From Bacteroidales bacterium (GTDB taxonomy: Bacteria > Bacteroidota > Bacteroidia > Bacteroidales > UBA3824): a stretch of 47,567 nucleotides of DNA. The first letter of the stretch is position 1. Each line of letters opens with the position of its first letter. The stretch covers positions 1 through 47,567 of the forward strand of contig JAFYDK010000038.1 in NCBI GenBank assembly GCA_017544805.1. The letters are read 5' to 3'. Under the pieces are notes generated by a model. That model was not told the DNA's origin. It did not search any database and was given only the letters and a program-made list of their open reading frames with translations. The position numbers and the translations under genes were made by a program. Below are positions 19,047 through 27,902 of this stretch, piece by piece.

Positions 19047-22000
19047 ATGAATCAAGGCATCTGTCCATATCCCGGCCTAAGACCTTTTACCGAAGAAGAG
19101 ACAATCTTTTTCAAGGGAAGGGATGCAGATATCCGTGCGTTGGCCAAAATGTTGGAAACCAAAAAAATGGCTTTCGTAACAGGTGCTTCTGGTGATGGAA
19201 AATCGTCATTAGTATATGCAGGAGTAATTCCTTTTATTAGAGCTGGCTTCTTAAAAGCAGAGTTCAATAAATGGATTATCGTTGATTTTAAGCCTCAACG
19301 TAATCCACTGAAATCGCTTTGTGAGGCTCTCGCTGCACACACCAATCTTGATGTAGACTATCTATTAGAAGAACTTGACAATGGCTTTTCGTCGATCGTG
19401 GAAGTCTACAAACAAAACGGCTTATACGTAGATAATGATGAAGACAAAGCTGTCAACAAAGGTAAAAATCTACTTATTATAGCCGACCAATTTGAAGAAG
19501 TATTCACCAACAAAGAAAATTTCGACGATGGTACGCCAAGCCTTGAAACATACACCACAGTAAACCTTTTGTTGGAAACAGTAAGAATCGCTGTTGCCGA
19601 GCATTTACCTGTGTATGTGATGTTTACAATGCGTAGCGATTTTATTCCGCAATGTACTGTATTTAAATATCTGCCAGAATTTATTGCATATTCTCAATTT
19701 TTTATACAGCAACTCAAACGCGAAGAAATCACCCAAGTGATTCAAGAGCCAGCAATACTTGCAGGGGCAAGTGTATCGAGCCGCCTTACAGATTATCTTG
19801 TGAATAATCTAAGCAGCGGATTCGACCAACTTCCCGTTATCCAGCACACGATGAATCTATTGTGGAAAAATGCAAACAATGGAGAACAACAGTTGGACTT
19901 GTTGCATTTGGCCAAAATTGCAGGCATTTCCAAAAACGTTCTCTCGCCCAAAGACCGCAAAGAGTTCGACGAATGGTATGCGAAATTACCAAACTACGAA
20001 AAAAAATATTTTGCAAAACCTGGGCTCAACAACGTCTTGAACGCGCATGCCGGTATATTGTACGAATCTGCATTCGATTATTATCAAAAAAACATAGCGT
20101 GGACACAGAAAAATATCACAAAAGAAGACGCCGAACTTATAATCGAAACAGCTTTTAAATCTCTCGTAAAAATCGATAATTCGCGTCCCGTGCGCAACCG
20201 TTGTACCCTCAACGAAATAACGGGAAGCATCAATAGAGATAATATCACCAACGCCGTTGTATGCGGCTGCTTAAACGTATTTAGATTACCCGAAAACACA
20301 CTTTTGCGGCCGTTTATTGATACAGAGACAATGGAAGAAAAATATCTCAGTGGCAATGCCATTCTCGATATTACGCACGAAGCATTAATCCGAAACTGGA
20401 AAATGCTTGCAGCATGGAATGCCGAAGAAGATATTTTCGTAAAAGACTACTACGATTTCAAATCGCAGCTCAACCGTTGGATCGACAACGAGCGCAAGGA
20501 AAATTTCCTTTTGCCCGAAGGCAACCTTATATATTTCGAAAAATGGGTAAAAGAGTGCAATCTAACATCGTATTGGATAGCTAAATACGATAATACCAAA
20601 ATTCCGCAAGACCAAAAAATCCTTGCTGCTGACATCGAATACAAAAACGCAATAGAATTTCTATCGAAATCGCGCGATGCTGTTGTGGCACAACACGAAC
20701 GCCGGAAAAAACGTCAAAAAATTGTATTGTTTGCGATTTTAGCAGTAATGACACTTTTAACGGGATTTATGGTATGGGCGTTGAAAGAAAAAGACATTGC
20801 AAAATCGGAAAGTGCAAGAGCAAATCTCAAAGCCAAAGAAGTTGAAGATCAGATGATTATCAACGAGCACGAAAAACAACGAGCCCTTGCCGCAGAAAAT
20901 CTTGCCGATAAGGAACGTCAAAAAGCATTAAAAGAAGCATACAACGCTCGTATTGCCAAAGAAGATGCCGAAAAAGCATACAACGAGGCAAACTACGCAC
21001 GTATACTTGCCGACAGCATGAAAAACATTGCTCTTAAAAACTTACAATCGGCCGAAGATGCCCGTAAGGAAACAGAGCAAGCTCTTATTGTGGCCGAAAA
21101 TCAAACAGAACGTGCTCGTCAAGCCTCCGATAGTGTTAGCAGGCTATACAACACAGCGGTATCTAATGCGTTGGCTATGAAAGCGCAAAATCACTACGAA
21201 GACAAATCTCTCAACTTGAGACTTGCTTGGTCGTCGTGGTTGATGTGTAGAGATTGTGGATTATCGTCGAACACCGCCGAGCTCTACCAAGCAATGCTAT
21301 TTGCTATGAAAGAAAACGGATTCGACAACAAACTCGAAATCACAACAGACAAAATCGCTGATTTTTTTGTTAGCGCCAACAACAACATATTGGTATTAAC
21401 AGAAAAACCTGAAATAATTGGCTACAAAATTTCGGGCGATGCGCCACAAGAATATACAAGAATAGATTGTGCAGAATCAAATTCGCCCGTAGAAAAAGCA
21501 TTCTTTATCTCCGACGACAAAGTTGTATTTTCTACCAAAGACAAACAAACTTTTGTATCCGACGTCAACAGCAAAAAAACAGTAAAATTACCACGGCAAG
21601 GCTATTTTACAGCTGCTGATAATGGCATCAACAATATGTTTGCAACTGCAACAGCAAATGGCATTTTGGATGTTTGGCAAAACGACAATGGCGAAATAAA
21701 AATAAAAAAAATGTTTTCTTTCGACACAAAAATTTCCGACATAAAAATATCGTCAGATGGTTCCAAAGTATTTGCACTATTGCACAAAGGAATACTTATG
21801 CAATGCAATATCAACGACGGCTCTACTGAAACTATTATAGATAAGCATCCACTCTATGCTTATTCGATGGAACTTCTCGAAAGCAACAACTATATAGTAA
21901 CATGTTTTTCAGATGGTAATATTCGTTATTACAACACCGAAAATAAAACCATATTTGATTTTTTGGGAGGACACTCTAAGCCCGGCGAAATGACTTACGA

Positions 22001-22301
22001 CCCCAATAGCAAACGATTGGCACGCTCAAGCAGCGACAAAAGAATTATGATTGTAGATACCGAGAATTTTATGGCTCAGCCATATTCTTTGGAGGAATAC
22101 AATCTCAATGGCGGAAAAGTAAAATCAATGAAATTCAATCGAAAGGGTGTGTTGTATGTTTTAACCGACCAAAACGAACTAAGATATTTCGACACCGACA
22201 TACGTCAGTATGCCAATTCGCTAAGCAAACTCAATCTACAACCGCTCTCCAATATGGAAAAGCGTATGATACTTAGCAACGAATTTGTTGGAGAGTATTA
22301 G
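19047..22301 (+). CDS. nSTAND1 NTPase with membrane helix, coiled coil and C-terminal propeller
   Basis: A 1084-residue protein. Its N-terminus YPGLRPFTEEETIFFKGRD (8-26) is diagnostic of nSTAND1 NTPases. Walker A is GASGDGKSS (46-54) and Walker B LLIIADQFEE (142-151), followed by the winged-helix region of STAND ATPases (to about 480). One membrane helix lies at about 556-578 (IVLFAILAVMTLLTGFMVWAL). Next comes an Ala/Glu/Lys-rich coiled coil (about 580-720), then WD40/propeller-like repeats (about 745-1065). STAND proteins act as signal-triggered oligomerising switches in immunity, conflict and regulated death. The helix implies that the sensor region lies on the opposite side of the inner membrane from the NTPase. 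Three more genes follow in the same direction with short gaps. Confidence 0.85.
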   Translation: MNQGICPYPGLRPFTEEETIFFKGRDADIRALAKMLETKKMAFVTGASGDGKSSLVYAGVIPFIRAGFLKAEFNKWIIVDFKPQRNPLKSLCEALAAHTNLDVDYLLEELDNGFSSIVEVYKQNGLYVDNDEDKAVNKGKNLLIIADQFEEVFTNKENFDDGTPSLETYTTVNLLLETVRIAVAEHLPVYVMFTMRSDFIPQCTVFKYLPEFIAYSQFFIQQLKREEITQVIQEPAILAGASVSSRLTDYLVNNLSSGFDQLPVIQHTMNLLWKNANNGEQQLDLLHLAKIAGISKNVLSPKDRKEFDEWYAKLPNYEKKYFAKPGLNNVLNAHAGILYESAFDYYQKNIAWTQKNITKEDAELIIETAFKSLVKIDNSRPVRNRCTLNEITGSINRDNITNAVVCGCLNVFRLPENTLLRPFIDTETMEEKYLSGNAILDITHEALIRNWKMLAAWNAEEDIFVKDYYDFKSQLNRWIDNERKENFLLPEGNLIYFEKWVKECNLTSYWIAKYDNTKIPQDQKILAADIEYKNAIEFLSKSRDAVVAQHERRKKRQKIVLFAILAVMTLLTGFMVWALKEKDIAKSESARANLKAKEVEDQMIINEHEKQRALAAENLADKERQKALKEAYNARIAKEDAEKAYNEANYARILADSMKNIALKNLQSAEDARKETEQALIVAENQTERARQASDSVSRLYNTAVSNALAMKAQNHYEDKSLNLRLAWSSWLMCRDCGLSSNTAELYQAMLFAMKENGFDNKLEITTDKIADFFVSANNNILVLTEKPEIIGYKISGDAPQEYTRIDCAESNSPVEKAFFISDDKVVFSTKDKQTFVSDVNSKKTVKLPRQGYFTAADNGINNMFATATANGILDVWQNDNGEIKIKKMFSFDTKISDIKISSDGSKVFALLHKGILMQCNINDGSTETIIDKHPLYAYSMELLESNNYIVTCFSDGNIRYYNTENKTIFDFLGGHSKPGEMTYDPNSKRLARSSSDKRIMIVDTENFMAQPYSLEEYNLNGGKVKSMKFNRKGVLYVLTDQNELRYFDTDIRQYANSLSKLNLQPLSNMEKRMILSNEFVGEY

Positions 22302-22337
22302 ATTTACAATTAGTATGGTGTAAAATGTTATAAATTC

Positions 22338-23504
22338 ATGACAATAAAACAAAATATATTATTAATATTGATATTGGTGTTTTCGAGTTTTGCCACTATT
22401 GCGCAAGACAAGGGAAAATATATCCCATTGTTCGACAATATTCAAAGCGACGAAGCTACCAACATGCAAAAAAAATACAACAACGAACTCAAAATCGCTG
22501 TGCCACAAACATACGCCGATATAAAAATTTCTGAGGCCATTCCTGCTTTGAAATCATTTTACAATGCAGGCAAAATAGCCGAAACAATGGAATTTTCTAC
22601 ACTAATCCAAAAACATTTTCGTCACAACGACAAAGAAGGTAGCGAATATATGGTATATAGAATTTCGGCCTTTAAAGATGCTGGATTAGACCACGAGGCA
22701 GATTCTATGATACTAAATTTTCGAAAAAAATTTCCTTTCTACGAAATAAAAAAAGATGAAGATCCTATTGTATTTCAAGATTTAATGCAAAATTACTACA
22801 CAAGACCTCTTTTATCTTTTGGCGTTGCCGTAACGAAATTATTTCCGATGATAAAAGTAGATACAGTGTTTAATATAGCAAAAGAAGATACAGCAAGAGC
22901 TGTTAGCTACCACAACTTTAAATATTTAATGAATGAGGCTTTTTTGCAATTTTATATCACCTCACAACTTTCCACTACGATAGGTTTATCTTTTTCAAAG
23001 CTTGAATTTACACGCAAATCCAAACCAACAACAAGCATAGAAAAAACATCGTCATATTGGATACCAATAAGATTGAGCTACAATTTCAAGCCCAAATTAA
23101 TAAAAGGTCTATATCCAGAATTATTTGTAGGAGCAAAAATAGGATATACAAAACAAAAAGAGTACAACATTACAACGTTGATACAGAAAGGCAACTCATA
23201 CGAAGAAAAATTAGACACTATATCAAATACTTACAAGCCAAAACAATCTGACAAATATATCAATTGCATAGTATTTGGAGGGGTAAGACTCAATTACAGT
23301 ATAAGACGTTTTTGCGTATTTGCCGATTACTCTTTCGGATATTCGCTCAAAGAACTCAATAACTCCAAAAGCAACGACACTCCAATGTCGTTTGCAAGCA
23401 ACTTTACTCCCGATGCCGTGCGCATCTTGGAAAATGGAATTGCAATTGGCTTCAAAGTAAACTTTTGCTACAAAACATTCATAAAATATAATTACGGATA
23501 CTGA
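22338..23504 (+). CDS. Predicted outer-membrane beta-barrel protein
   Basis: A 388-residue protein with a signal peptide (MTIKQNILLILILVFSSFA, cleavage near TIAQ at 20-23). Residues about 25-160 are helical and TPR-like (IPALKSFYNAGKIAETMEF, DAGLDHEADSMILNF). From about 165 alternating strands predominate, with Tyr/Phe at ends (LLSFGVAVTKLF, FLQFYITSQLSTTIGLSFS, YWIPIRLSYNFKP, LFVGAKIGYT, CVFADYSFGYS, GIAIGFKVNFCY), as in 8- to 10-strand outer-membrane barrels. I cannot assign a family. It begins 36 bases after the nSTAND1 gene and 13 bases before the next, so it belongs to that operon. Confidence 0.6.
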   Translation: MTIKQNILLILILVFSSFATIAQDKGKYIPLFDNIQSDEATNMQKKYNNELKIAVPQTYADIKISEAIPALKSFYNAGKIAETMEFSTLIQKHFRHNDKEGSEYMVYRISAFKDAGLDHEADSMILNFRKKFPFYEIKKDEDPIVFQDLMQNYYTRPLLSFGVAVTKLFPMIKVDTVFNIAKEDTARAVSYHNFKYLMNEAFLQFYITSQLSTTIGLSFSKLEFTRKSKPTTSIEKTSSYWIPIRLSYNFKPKLIKGLYPELFVGAKIGYTKQKEYNITTLIQKGNSYEEKLDTISNTYKPKQSDKYINCIVFGGVRLNYSIRRFCVFADYSFGYSLKELNNSKSNDTPMSFASNFTPDAVRILENGIAIGFKVNFCYKTFIKYNYGY

Positions 23505-23517
23505 AAAAAAGGGTGTT

Positions 23518-25113
23518 ATGATAAAAAAATTAAGCATATTATTATTGTTGGCTATGGTATCTTGCAACAAAGCGTTGTTAGATGATACTGTATATACATT
23601 GGAACCAAACAGCGAAACCAAATGTATTAATTGTAGATATACTACAATACCTATTCTATGCGGCGACGATATTGTTACCATAGAATCTATAGAAGAAAAC
23701 TCCAACCAACCATACAAGTATGCTTTTGTAAAAATTAGTCCTAACGGGGAAAAAACTACCAAAGAATTCCAACTAAACTGGACATTAAACATCAACTACG
23801 ACGAAGAAAAAATTTCCGACCCAAATTACAAAAATAATTTCGACTCCAATATAAACTTAATAAAAGACCAATACAATTATTACTCTATATCTACAGCGAT
23901 GTACAACCATACGAAATTCACCAAAAATTCCGACGGTGATTTTATGCTAATTATAACCGACACCGACAACGATCCTAATTATAATGTATCACGTTTGGGC
24001 ATCATAAAATTTGATCCCGACGGCAATATTATCTACAAAAAACTTGAGTACAACGTAGATATGACACTTACAGAAGGATATGTACAAACCGCTTTTGCAC
24101 TCAACAATGGCGGTTATGCTGTTGTATACGAGTATCCAAATAAAGAAGAAGACAATTACGACATCTACAACCCCGACGATTACATTGACAATACCAACAA
24201 CGAATATAATAATAACGAAGAATACAACACTGACAACGACGAATATACGGATAGTAATGAATACTCTGACAACGACGAATATTCCGATAGTAATGAATAT
24301 TCCGACAACGACGAATATTCCGACAACGACGAATATTCTGATAGTAATGAATATTCCGACAACAATGAATATTACGACAACAACGAAAATGAATATGGAA
24401 AACTCTATATAGAAACATATGATGCTAATGGCAACAAAGTATCGCAAAATACATTAAAAATCGGAAACGACGTATTAGTAAACAACGGTGTAGACCTTGG
24501 AAATACAATACTACTTACAAGCTCCGATAATACATATATGATTGATATGGAAGGAAACCTCCAAAAACAGAGCTTATTGGGATGTGCTAATATTTCTAAT
24601 ATATTTACAATAGACGACAAAATCTACATATCATGGTCTAATAGTTTGGAGGATGGATACGGATTCTCCGCTTTCGACATAAACGGCAACGAAATATTAC
24701 GACAAAATTACGGCAAAAAAAATTCAGTTTTGATTCTTAACGCATCAAAAATAAACGGAGAAAACTATTTTTCGGGATTTATTATACACGATTCACGCTG
24801 GGCAGCTGAGCGTTTCAGCTATACAATCGACAACAACATTGACGCAATAATACTATCGGAAAATAGTAATACTTTCAACAGCAATGTGATAAACAACGAC
24901 AACGACATTGTAATATTTGGAATAACACAAAACGCAAATGGATCGTACAATATATATTACGATACCAACACCCTTACCAACAAATGGAATAATTATTTAT
25001 ATATATACACAACCAACGATTTAAATATGTTGTATTCTGCCGACGATAGTTTTTTGTATGAAGACACTACAGAAGAAAATTCGGACAATAACACTGACAG
25101 CTATGAATATTAA
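23518..25113 (+). CDS. Lipoprotein with acidic hexapeptide repeats
   Basis: A 531-residue lipoprotein with lipobox AMVSC (C16). Both flanks of the repeat look like beta-propeller blades (FDPDGNIIYKK, DANGNKVSQNTLKIGND, FDINGNEILRQNYG). Residues about 235-291 hold a low-complexity tract: eight contiguous six-residue units of the form E-Y-[STY]-D-[NS]-[DN], preceded by EYNTDND. It is rich in Asp, Asn, Glu, Tyr and Ser, giving a strongly acidic, flexible and possibly cation-binding loop. No known family is recognised. Codon choice (AAC, GAC, ATA, TAC frequent) seems unlike the flanking chromosome. The last 11 bases overlap the phosphatase gene. Confidence 0.65.
   Translation: MIKKLSILLLLAMVSCNKALLDDTVYTLEPNSETKCINCRYTTIPILCGDDIVTIESIEENSNQPYKYAFVKISPNGEKTTKEFQLNWTLNINYDEEKISDPNYKNNFDSNINLIKDQYNYYSISTAMYNHTKFTKNSDGDFMLIITDTDNDPNYNVSRLGIIKFDPDGNIIYKKLEYNVDMTLTEGYVQTAFALNNGGYAVVYEYPNKEEDNYDIYNPDDYIDNTNNEYNNNEEYNTDNDEYTDSNEYSDNDEYSDSNEYSDNDEYSDNDEYSDSNEYSDNNEYYDNNENEYGKLYIETYDANGNKVSQNTLKIGNDVLVNNGVDLGNTILLTSSDNTYMIDMEGNLQKQSLLGCANISNIFTIDDKIYISWSNSLEDGYGFSAFDINGNEILRQNYGKKNSVLILNASKINGENYFSGFIIHDSRWAAERFSYTIDNNIDAIILSENSNTFNSNVINNDNDIVIFGITQNANGSYNIYYDTNTLTNKWNNYLYIYTTNDLNMLYSADDSFLYEDTTEENSDNNTDSYEY
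24241..24384 (+). repeat. Eight tandem 18-bp coding repeats
   Basis: Eight contiguous 18-base units of the type GAATATTCCGACAACGAC or GAATATTCCGATAGTAAT encode E-Y-x-D-x-x hexapeptides within the lipoprotein gene. The two unit types are interspersed. There are no spacers. Gain or loss of a unit would keep the reading frame. Confidence 0.9.
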
Positions 25114-26287
25114 TACATACATAATATTTTTTTCTATTCTGCTAACTTTAGCAGTGATAATTGCGATATATTTCTTCGTAAAATATCGCAAATTGAGCAA
25201 TGCTACCTTCACTCTAAACGAATTGCGTCTAAAACGCGAACTCAAAAAAACAACCGACGAACTTGAACGGGTGCAAACCCTTTATACCAATAGCAAAAAG
25301 GAGAACGAAAATACCAATCAACCTGCACAACCTAATAAGCAAGACAGCGAAGCTTTCCGCCACATACTATCTGAGGCAGAATCCATTTTAATGGAGCGCA
25401 AACTCATTGAAGAAGAAAAATTGGAGGTGGAAAACCGCAATCGCAAACTATGGGATATGAGCCTGAAAATTCAGAAGGAAAAAGAGCGGATTGACTTTTT
25501 GAAAAGAGACATCGAGAAAAAACATATTTCAGTAACTGATAGTATTCATTATGCAAGATACATTCAGTTAGCAGTTTTGCCGGCTGTTGATGTTTTGGGG
25601 AATTGGTTTAAAGATTATTTCATATTTTGGCGGCCTTTGGAGATTGTCTCAGGAGATTTTTATTGGATGAAACAATCGGGCGATATTGTGGTTTTCACGG
25701 TTGCGGACTGTACAGGACATGGTGTCCCGGGTGCGTTTATGAGTCTTCTCGGAATCACTTTTTTGAACGACATTTGCGTAAATATTGACGAAAAAACTAT
25801 GCCTTCTGACATTTTGGAGGCTCTTCGTGCTAATATTATCACCGCTATGAGCCGCAATATCGACGGTCGAAACATGGACGACGGTATGGACATTGCCCTT
25901 TGTATCTATAATATGAAAACTAAGAAAGTATATTTTTCGGGTGCTAACAATCCTATGCTTTTGGTGCGTAATGGTGAACTTTCAGAATACAAAGCAATTC
26001 GCAATCCGATAGGTAAATATCCTGTTATAAAGCCGTTTGTAACTTATGAGGTTGATGTTATGCCCGGTGATTGGATTTATATGTTTTCGGACGGTTTCAT
26101 TGATCAATTTGGAGAAAAATCTAAACGCAAACTTATGGGTACAAGGTTTCGCGATATGATAAAATCACTTTCGGCTGAAAATTCTTCCGGTAAGGATCAG
26201 GAAAATTTCTTAGGCGAATTTTTAATCAATTGGAAAGGCAATTTCTTACAAATGGACGACATTTTAGTAGGTGGGTATCAGATTTAG
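25103..26287 (+). CDS. Membrane-anchored SpoIIE-type PP2C phosphatase
   Basis: A 394-residue protein. The ATG at 25103 (MNINTYIIFF) is preferred because it gives a clean membrane helix (residues 4-26) and only an 11-base overlap with the lipoprotein gene; an in-frame ATG at 25058 would overlap by 56 bases. A charged coiled coil spans about 35-150. The SpoIIE catalytic domain (about 155-394) has VSGDFYW, ADCTGHGVPGAFMSLLG, DDGMDIAL, MFSDGFIDQFG and MDDILVGG, including the metal-binding aspartates of the PP2C fold. Such enzymes dephosphorylate Ser/Thr, classically on STAS-domain anti-anti-sigma factors, but no STAS or anti-sigma gene is nearby. The second half reads more like host DNA than the first. 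Confidence 0.85.
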   Translation: MNINTYIIFFSILLTLAVIIAIYFFVKYRKLSNATFTLNELRLKRELKKTTDELERVQTLYTNSKKENENTNQPAQPNKQDSEAFRHILSEAESILMERKLIEEEKLEVENRNRKLWDMSLKIQKEKERIDFLKRDIEKKHISVTDSIHYARYIQLAVLPAVDVLGNWFKDYFIFWRPLEIVSGDFYWMKQSGDIVVFTVADCTGHGVPGAFMSLLGITFLNDICVNIDEKTMPSDILEALRANIITAMSRNIDGRNMDDGMDIALCIYNMKTKKVYFSGANNPMLLVRNGELSEYKAIRNPIGKYPVIKPFVTYEVDVMPGDWIYMFSDGFIDQFGEKSKRKLMGTRFRDMIKSLSAENSSGKDQENFLGEFLINWKGNFLQMDDILVGGYQI

Positions 26288-26356
26288 AAAATCTAATACC
26301 CAACAAAATTAAGCCAATGATTACCATAAAGGAATAAAAACAATAATCTTGACATT

Positions 26357-27139
26357 TTACATTAATTCCGGCCGATATTCAAAGTGCATTGTGTCGTAAT
26401 GATACCAACGTCCGCCCCAAATGAAACCGTGTTTTTCAAAAACCCTTACAATCTCCAACGGAATTTTATTAGCGTACTTTATGGAATCCGTTTCTGATTT
26501 GTTTTTGTTAGCCCAAAGCCAATATGTGCTGTTAGCAACATTAATGTCAATAGCGATGCCGTAACTATGTGCGCTCAATCTTTTTGCACCGCGCACCTGC
26601 CGCCAATAAAAAGATGAAGATTTTTCAAAATATTTTTTCAAATGCGGCTTTTGTGCTAATTCCTTTGCAATAATTTTCAAAGTATCTGAAACACCGTTAA
26701 TTTTTGTCATAGGAATCTGTTGTGAAAACCAATTAACTTTTTCAAGATTTGCGGAAACCTCAGCAGCACTTTTACCGTAAACCTTCTTAAAAAACTGCTC
26801 AGAACGTCCGCGCCCGCAATCGTTAAGATATTTTGGCTGCATCGAAACCGTATCGTATTTCATTGAAAACATATCTTCAATATCGCAATCGTCAAGTTGC
26901 TCAATAAATCCTTTTTTCCGCCCGTCATCGTAAACGATTTTCTCTCCGTCGGGGAAAATTATATAATTGTCAGAATATTTTAAATTCAAAGCAGGATACG
27001 AAAGAATCAACTTTTTTGCACCCGAAGGAATTGTGTCATGATTTTCAACCATAAGAGTATTCTTAGCAACAGAACCGTTATTGGTTTGCGCTATGGTACA
27101 TGACACAAAAATCAAAATAATAATAAAAAAATTTTTCAT
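26357..27139 (-). CDS. M15-family peptidoglycan peptidase
   Basis: A 260-residue exported protein starting at ATG 27137-27139 (MKNFFIIILIFVSCTIAQ), chosen because the promoter lies just upstream. The signal peptide ends near TIAQ; the VSC inside it is a weak lipobox alternative. The catalytic domain has the M15 zinc site SAHSYGIAIDIN (H and D ligands) and WGGRWYHYDTMHFEYRPE (catalytic Asp and H ligand). This pattern suits the VanY-like or L-alanyl-D-glutamate endopeptidase subfamily (Peptidase_M15_4), acting on cell wall peptides in the periplasm. It converges with the SpoIIE phosphatase gene across 69 bases without a clear terminator. Confidence 0.85.
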   Translation of the reverse strand: MKNFFIIILIFVSCTIAQTNNGSVAKNTLMVENHDTIPSGAKKLILSYPALNLKYSDNYIIFPDGEKIVYDDGRKKGFIEQLDDCDIEDMFSMKYDTVSMQPKYLNDCGRGRSEQFFKKVYGKSAAEVSANLEKVNWFSQQIPMTKINGVSDTLKIIAKELAQKPHLKKYFEKSSSFYWRQVRGAKRLSAHSYGIAIDINVANSTYWLWANKNKSETDSIKYANKIPLEIVRVFEKHGFIWGGRWYHYDTMHFEYRPELM

Positions 27140-27161
27140 CTTTAATAGCTTGTTTTTGGAG

Positions 27162-27193
27162 CAAAGTAAAAAAACTTTTCGGTAAAATCCAAA
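27162..27193 (-). promoter_or_regulatory. Promoter of the M15 peptidase gene
   Basis: On the minus strand TTTG (27193-27190), a 20-base spacer and TTACTTTG (27169-27162) match the consensus with one mismatch in the -7 box. The start codon is 22 bases downstream. Confidence 0.55.
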
Positions 27194-27230
27194 AATAAAA
27201 ATCACCAATAATAACGTATGAGATATAAAA

Positions 27231-27257
27231 AAAATGCGGTCATTTCAACCGCATTTT
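27231..27257 (-). terminator. Terminator of the aromatic amino acid operon
   Basis: AAAATGCGGT (27231-27240) pairs perfectly with ACCGCATTTT (27248-27257) around a 7-base loop. Read on the minus strand it is followed by a T-run and lies 10 bases after the aroD stop. Confidence 0.85.
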
Positions 27258-27267
27258 CTATTTATTT

Positions 27268-27900
27268 TCAGATTAATTCCAAGAGTTTTTTCATCTCTGA
27301 TACTTTGAATTGACCGGGAGCAGTTTCATTACCCTCATCAGGAGCAAGATATGTTATCGGTGAACCGCATTTTAGACACGCAACTCGCGTTATTTTGCCT
27401 AATTCGCCCATGCCGAAAGCAACAATGTTTTCGTCTAAGGTATATAGCGACAATAATTTAGCATTGTCCTCAGGGAAATTTACTTTACAAGCAAGTTTCA
27501 CGCAATCCGCACCGTAATTTATGCACGTCCTAATAATAGAATGAAGTTCCTCTAAATCAGGTGTTTCCTCAAAATTATGATACGAAATTATTAGTTTGCA
27601 AGAAGAGTTTTTGCAAGCGTTTTTCAACCTTTGAGCAATTTCTTCTCCTCGTTCAATTTCTGTGTCAATATAATCCGCACCCGATTGAGCTGCCACCTCC
27701 AACATTTTTAAGGATGTTTCTTCGTCAAAAGCACCTTTTCGACACGTTACAATAAAACTTACCGATTTGTCGGAAAGCATTTCAATCATCTCTTGGGTTG
27801 AAGGTTTTACCAAATCGAGCCTCAATTCGGCGTATTTATTGTCGCTGAGTTGCTTACTCGCATTTTCGACTCCTTCAGCCGACAAGCATACGTATAACAT
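27268..27900 (-). CDS. aroD: Type I 3-dehydroquinate dehydratase
   Basis: A 210-residue class I dehydroquinase, catalysing the third step of the shikimate pathway. The active-site histidine H108 lies in SYHNFEETP and the Schiff-base lysine K135 in DCVKLAC. ELRLDLV, VTCRKGAFDE and the substrate loop TAPGQ are also present. Its length is slightly below the usual 220-250. It is the last gene of the operon, two bases after the DAHP synthase-chorismate mutase gene, and is followed by a terminator. Bacteroidota often carry this short type I enzyme. Confidence 0.9.
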   Translation of the reverse strand: MLYVCLSAEGVENASKQLSDNKYAELRLDLVKPSTQEMIEMLSDKSVSFIVTCRKGAFDEETSLKMLEVAAQSGADYIDTEIERGEEIAQRLKNACKNSSCKLIISYHNFEETPDLEELHSIIRTCINYGADCVKLACKVNFPEDNAKLLSLYTLDENIVAFGMGELGKITRVACLKCGSPITYLAPDEGNETAPGQFKVSEMKKLLELI

Positions 27901-27902
27901 AA

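Noticed and set aside
18801..19068. Small minus-strand reading frames in the gap before the nSTAND1 gene
   Set aside because: They run through an inverted repeat and a promoter box, and show no coding character.
24241..24384. Regular direct repeats that might suggest a CRISPR array
   Set aside because: The 18-bp units are contiguous without spacers, lie within an open gene and encode a periodic peptide; no cas genes are near.
23989..24447. Long hydrophobic or Cys/Tyr-rich reading frames on the minus strand across the repeats
   Set aside because: They are shadows produced by the 18-bp periodicity of the lipoprotein gene and have no start context or promoter.
26288..26356. Terminator between the convergent SpoIIE and M15 genes
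   Set aside because: No GC-rich hairpin with a T-run was found in this gap.
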